From Methanobacteriota archaeon (lineage in GTDB: Archaea; Halobacteriota; Methanomicrobia; Methanomicrobiales; Methanospirillaceae): a stretch of 6,098 nucleotides of DNA. Positions 4,701 to 6,098 of this stretch are shown in pieces. Below the pieces are notes generated by a model. It had not been told where the DNA came from and searched no databases. It worked only from the letters and a program-made list of their open reading frames with translations. The position numbers and the translations under genes are program-made. The stretch is taken from assembly GCA_009779205.1 (NCBI GenBank), contig WRER01000057.1, forward strand, positions 1 to 6,098, read 5' to 3'. The stretch's first letter is position 1; each line of letters starts with the position of its first letter.

Positions 4701-6098
4701 ACAGCTCTACCCGGGACCAGGAGACTATGAAGTTACATTAACCATCGGAAGAGACGGTGCACAAGCCAACAGCATCACACTACCAGTTAGTCTTCCAATC
4801 CCTGGCCCAAAACCAGATTTGACACCTAAATTCAAAGCAGAGCCAATGAATGGCCCGGTACCACTGACGGTATACTTCACAGATCTGACTGAACCCAGCG
4901 GCAATGTACTGGGCTGGGAGTGGGACTTCGGTGACGGTACATTCTCCGACGAAAAACAACCAGATCCGAAGATCTATACCCAACGACAAACTTATACTGT
5001 ATCTTTACGGGTTTGGAACGGAGACAAATGGTTTGGACCATATCAACAACGAATAACTGCTGGCACACCCCAAGACCTGACACCAAACTTCTTCGTTGAT
5101 AGGCCGACGACTACAGGTCTGGCACCATTTAGTGTACACTTCATGGATGACACCACACCGAAAGGCGAAGCAGTGAGATGGGAGTGGTTCTTCTATGATG
5201 GCACTGGTTCTCATAAAACAACTGAACCATACATTACGCATACCTTCAACAATCCCGGTATCTACGATGTAAGGATGATCGCGTATAATGGAGCTGAAAA
5301 AGGCTTCCCTGTAACAAAATCGAAACTCATCGATGTCGGCATGCCAATTACGGCTGACTTTGTAACCAGCAGGACGCAAGGATCACTGCCACTTACAGTA
5401 CAGTTTACTGATACATCAACAGGAAGCAATATTGACAGCTGGGAATGGAACTTTGGACCACAACATAGTTCATCGTCACTCAGAAACCCACGAATCACCT
5501 TCACAGATCCTGGTACATACCCAGTCAGATTGACAGCATCTAGTTCAAAATATCAGAGCTCAGATACCAAGTCAATGGAAATTGACATTATTCAACATAC
5601 TGGACCCGTTACAGCATCATTTACAGCAGATCCTGCTATTGGTCAGGCACCCCTGTTCGTAGCGTTCACAGATACGTCTGCCGGATACCCGGATGTCTTT
5701 GAATGGGAATTTGGCGACGGTGAAACTTCTACCGCGAGAAACCCTGGCCACTTATTCAAAGACCCAGGTAGGTACCGCGTCATACTGACTGCAAAGAATA
5801 GTGCAACAGGTGACTATGATCAATACTATGATTGGATCAGAGTCACATCAGATGGTTTGCCAGATGTTCAATTTGAGGCTAAGGAGGAGGAAAAAGTTGG
5901 AGCTGCACCATTTACCGTCTGCTTCACAGACCAGACAAATACAGGGAATCCTGAGTTTGAAGCAACCAGCTGGCTGTGGAGCTTCGGAGATGGAACCAAT
6001 TCACTTCAACAAAACCCATGTCACACATACAGAAACCCAGGTCTGTACACCGTTACACTGGAAGCGAAAAATGCACAAGGAGTCGGTCAAATTATTAA
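1678..6098 (+). CDS. giant secreted PKD/Ig-like repeat surface protein, 3' end outside window
   Basis: The frame is open for 1473 codons and continues past the window. Residues 1-28 form a signal peptide (see its entry). Residues 29-182 are cysteine-containing and match no family I recognise. Residues 183-288 look like a degenerate Ig/PKD unit ending in YSVTLIAKN. Thirteen more units follow, near 291-390, 396-485, 501-590, 592-667, 672-772, 774-861, 863-958, 962-1039, 1049-1129, 1134-1221, 1222-1305, 1312-1390 and 1394 onward. The PKD hallmark W-x-F-G-D-G is exact or near exact at W438, W1082, W1343 and W1434, and altered elsewhere, for example WDFGNG at 324. By family knowledge PKD modules are beta-sandwich domains that act as extracellular spacers or adhesion parts; in methanogens they build large surface proteins. 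No catalytic domain or membrane anchor is visible, but the C-terminus is missing. A role in the cell envelope or in contact with surfaces is an inference. Substrates and partners cannot be read from the sequence. Confidence 0.92.
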   Translation, partial: MDGNKQNVLLLMGGILIVFIACMGTVSADSENNNLILSTDDFIALSGEGNTCKETFWIVPSLYCSGVPTAQPAPLTRTLDLSAVDPGTLQPLGSAACIFIEAEPIATVAITFELHGRNGILEPSIPSSGCAYAPGGTSASQCYYVQDFSTYGLGEYQTVAKITRGSDTCNAYSDWWSVYNQTDTRFTPTGEIWVKEEEKDYKVTFTAGEDRNPPLGMMAADTCKWTIKDGTTTISESNGYVDCRGGFEALFPNTRPDSKDYSVTLIAKNNTVPKVESTPRTETITIIPIGLKITPSTTSPKPGETVAFTGDIDWLPPNTAHFEWDFGNGRTYPVPSDFFTIQPPGDSTLVAYMDYDLPKIYTVTLTLFQNLGGGAGVNPYRKITASLDLLVADLFPDIKYDLPQCKTMSPEKPLEYSFYLEYPSSGQGVTIPDGGCKWDFGDGKPQIITNPCPTKANPLKYPYGEPGQYPITVLMTNTTFNLIDIPVKKTIDPETDGVIYADFEYFPKIPRRGDTIEFRNNSTNSVGLKWELNPGDGSDNYSGTISTSTDFLERHKYEADGPFEITLKIWPPQSGCGPTSYKEWIYLGQIKAAFEWRVVELDGPRFVVEFTDTSIPQELITEREWEFDGQTFGTGGTAIYTFPAYGEYPVKLTINGDKTTTGIVKLDSRKPLIWTDDGIKVDGGIEIKAGTRVTFNGHSPVFSALSADSDEIEKWKWEWYIDSAFVGEGKVFTYPFDTPNTPPGKPYNVVLHATDEDGVVAISDPFKVWVWPDIGFKITENPVKDCTDFFPDVEYSLKASINHGSVKNPKFTWTLPNNEGTLADTDTIAYTFKNKDPQKFRVEVRDGDTIIGRYSQPITAVGNILGFTFTPDPPKELDSNTKRVDVTFTGTCSVSTGGPCIPEIPDPFGWKWNFANGMLDSGRTVTSSYSTAGTYDVILTAENSCGTGYHPDTITIREKLEADFTYDYASSGNPLEIQFTSTSLGGPTHYQWRGDAQHGWTSQQQNPTQLYPGPGDYEVTLTIGRDGAQANSITLPVSLPIPGPKPDLTPKFKAEPMNGPVPLTVYFTDLTEPSGNVLGWEWDFGDGTFSDEKQPDPKIYTQRQTYTVSLRVWNGDKWFGPYQQRITAGTPQDLTPNFFVDRPTTTGLAPFSVHFMDDTTPKGEAVRWEWFFYDGTGSHKTTEPYITHTFNNPGIYDVRMIAYNGAEKGFPVTKSKLIDVGMPITADFVTSRTQGSLPLTVQFTDTSTGSNIDSWEWNFGPQHSSSSLRNPRITFTDPGTYPVRLTASSSKYQSSDTKSMEIDIIQHTGPVTASFTADPAIGQAPLFVAFTDTSAGYPDVFEWEFGDGETSTARNPGHLFKDPGRYRVILTAKNSATGDYDQYYDWIRVTSDGLPDVQFEAKEEEKVGAAPFTVCFTDQTNTGNPEFEATSWLWSFGDGTNSLQQNPCHTYRNPGLYTVTLEAKNAQGVGQII
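1762..2547 (+). other. cysteine-rich N-terminal region of the PKD protein
   Basis: Residues 29-290 contain eight cysteines (52, 64, 97, 130, 142, 169, 223, 243), much denser than in the rest of the protein. The even number suggests disulfide bonding outside the cell, which is an inference. Residues 29-182 lack the WxFGDG pattern; residues 183-288 resemble a worn PKD/Ig unit (CKWTIKDG near 223-230, YSVTLIAKN near 261-269). I do not recognise the first part. Confidence 0.5.
2548..4794 (+). other. eight divergent PKD/Ig-like units
   Basis: Residues 291-1039 can be divided into eight units of about 75-105 residues by recurring core tryptophans and closing strands of the form Y-x-V-x-L-x-x. The turn motif varies: WDFGNG (324), WDFGDG (438), WELNPGDG (530), WEFDG near 628, WEWYIDS near 731, WTLPNNEG near 804, WKWNFANG near 910 and WRGDAQHG near 985. 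Unit borders are by eye and good to about ten residues. Several units may score below standard PKD models while sharing the fold. Confidence 0.6.
4822..6098 (+). other. array of five better-conserved PKD domains
   Basis: Residues 1049-1473 hold five units of about 80 residues. Each opens with a strand of the form A-x-F, then a P-[LF]-x-V-x-F-x-D-x-T segment (TVYFTDLT, SVHFMDDT, TVQFTDTS, FVAFTDTS, TVCFTDQT). Next comes the core W-x-F turn (WEWDFGDG, WEWFFYDG, WEWNFGPQ, WEFGDG, WSFGDG), and each unit closes with a Y-x-V-x-[LM] strand. This is the standard PKD order. The last unit is cut near its final strand by the window edge, and its C1415 and C1448 could form a disulfide. Confidence 0.85.

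Noticed and set aside
2457..5504. Many minus-strand frames of 66-124 codons
   Set aside because: They lie opposite a continuous plus-strand frame with clear PKD motifs and are antisense shadows with no family signal.
1678..6098. PKD frame as a fragmented or frameshifted gene
   Set aside because: I read the frame codon by codon from 1678 to the edge and found no stop; the module order is continuous. Only the window edge truncates it.

Overview
The window looks archaeal. It has a tRNA with no encoded CCA end, a membrane prenyltransferase of the archaeal ether-lipid (digeranylgeranylglyceryl phosphate synthase) type, and a very long secreted protein made of PKD/Ig-like modules. Giant PKD-repeat surface proteins and moderate base composition fit a methanogenic euryarchaeon, perhaps of the Methanomicrobiales. 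That placement is an inference from gene content; no marker gene settles it.

Layout. Positions 21-95 hold a tRNA-Arg (anticodon CCT). Only 15 bases later, a complete UbiA-family gene (111-974) runs on the same strand. It encodes the enzyme that adds the second geranylgeranyl chain in archaeal membrane lipid synthesis. Positions 975-1677 carry no convincing gene. This gap contains an A/T-rich promoter-like site with a small palindrome, an imperfect inverted repeat whose left arm carries 9-bp tandem units, a second A/T-rich promoter-like tract, a perfect 7-bp inverted repeat, and a weak TATA-like site. From 1678 to the end, one frame stays open for 1473 codons and runs off the window. It encodes a secreted protein with a signal peptide, a cysteine-rich N-terminal region and about fourteen PKD/Ig-like units. 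The early units are degenerate; the last five or so are closer to the PKD consensus.

The genes do not form an evident pathway. The tRNA and the lipid gene may share a transcript. The PKD gene is separated by about 700 bases and probably has its own promoter. No CRISPR array, transposase, integrase, toxin-antitoxin pair or defence gene is visible, and I found no convincing new system. The points most worth following are the tRNA/lipid-gene arrangement, the repeat-bearing gap, the unclassified cysteine-rich head of the PKD protein, and the uneven distribution of glycosylation sequons along it.
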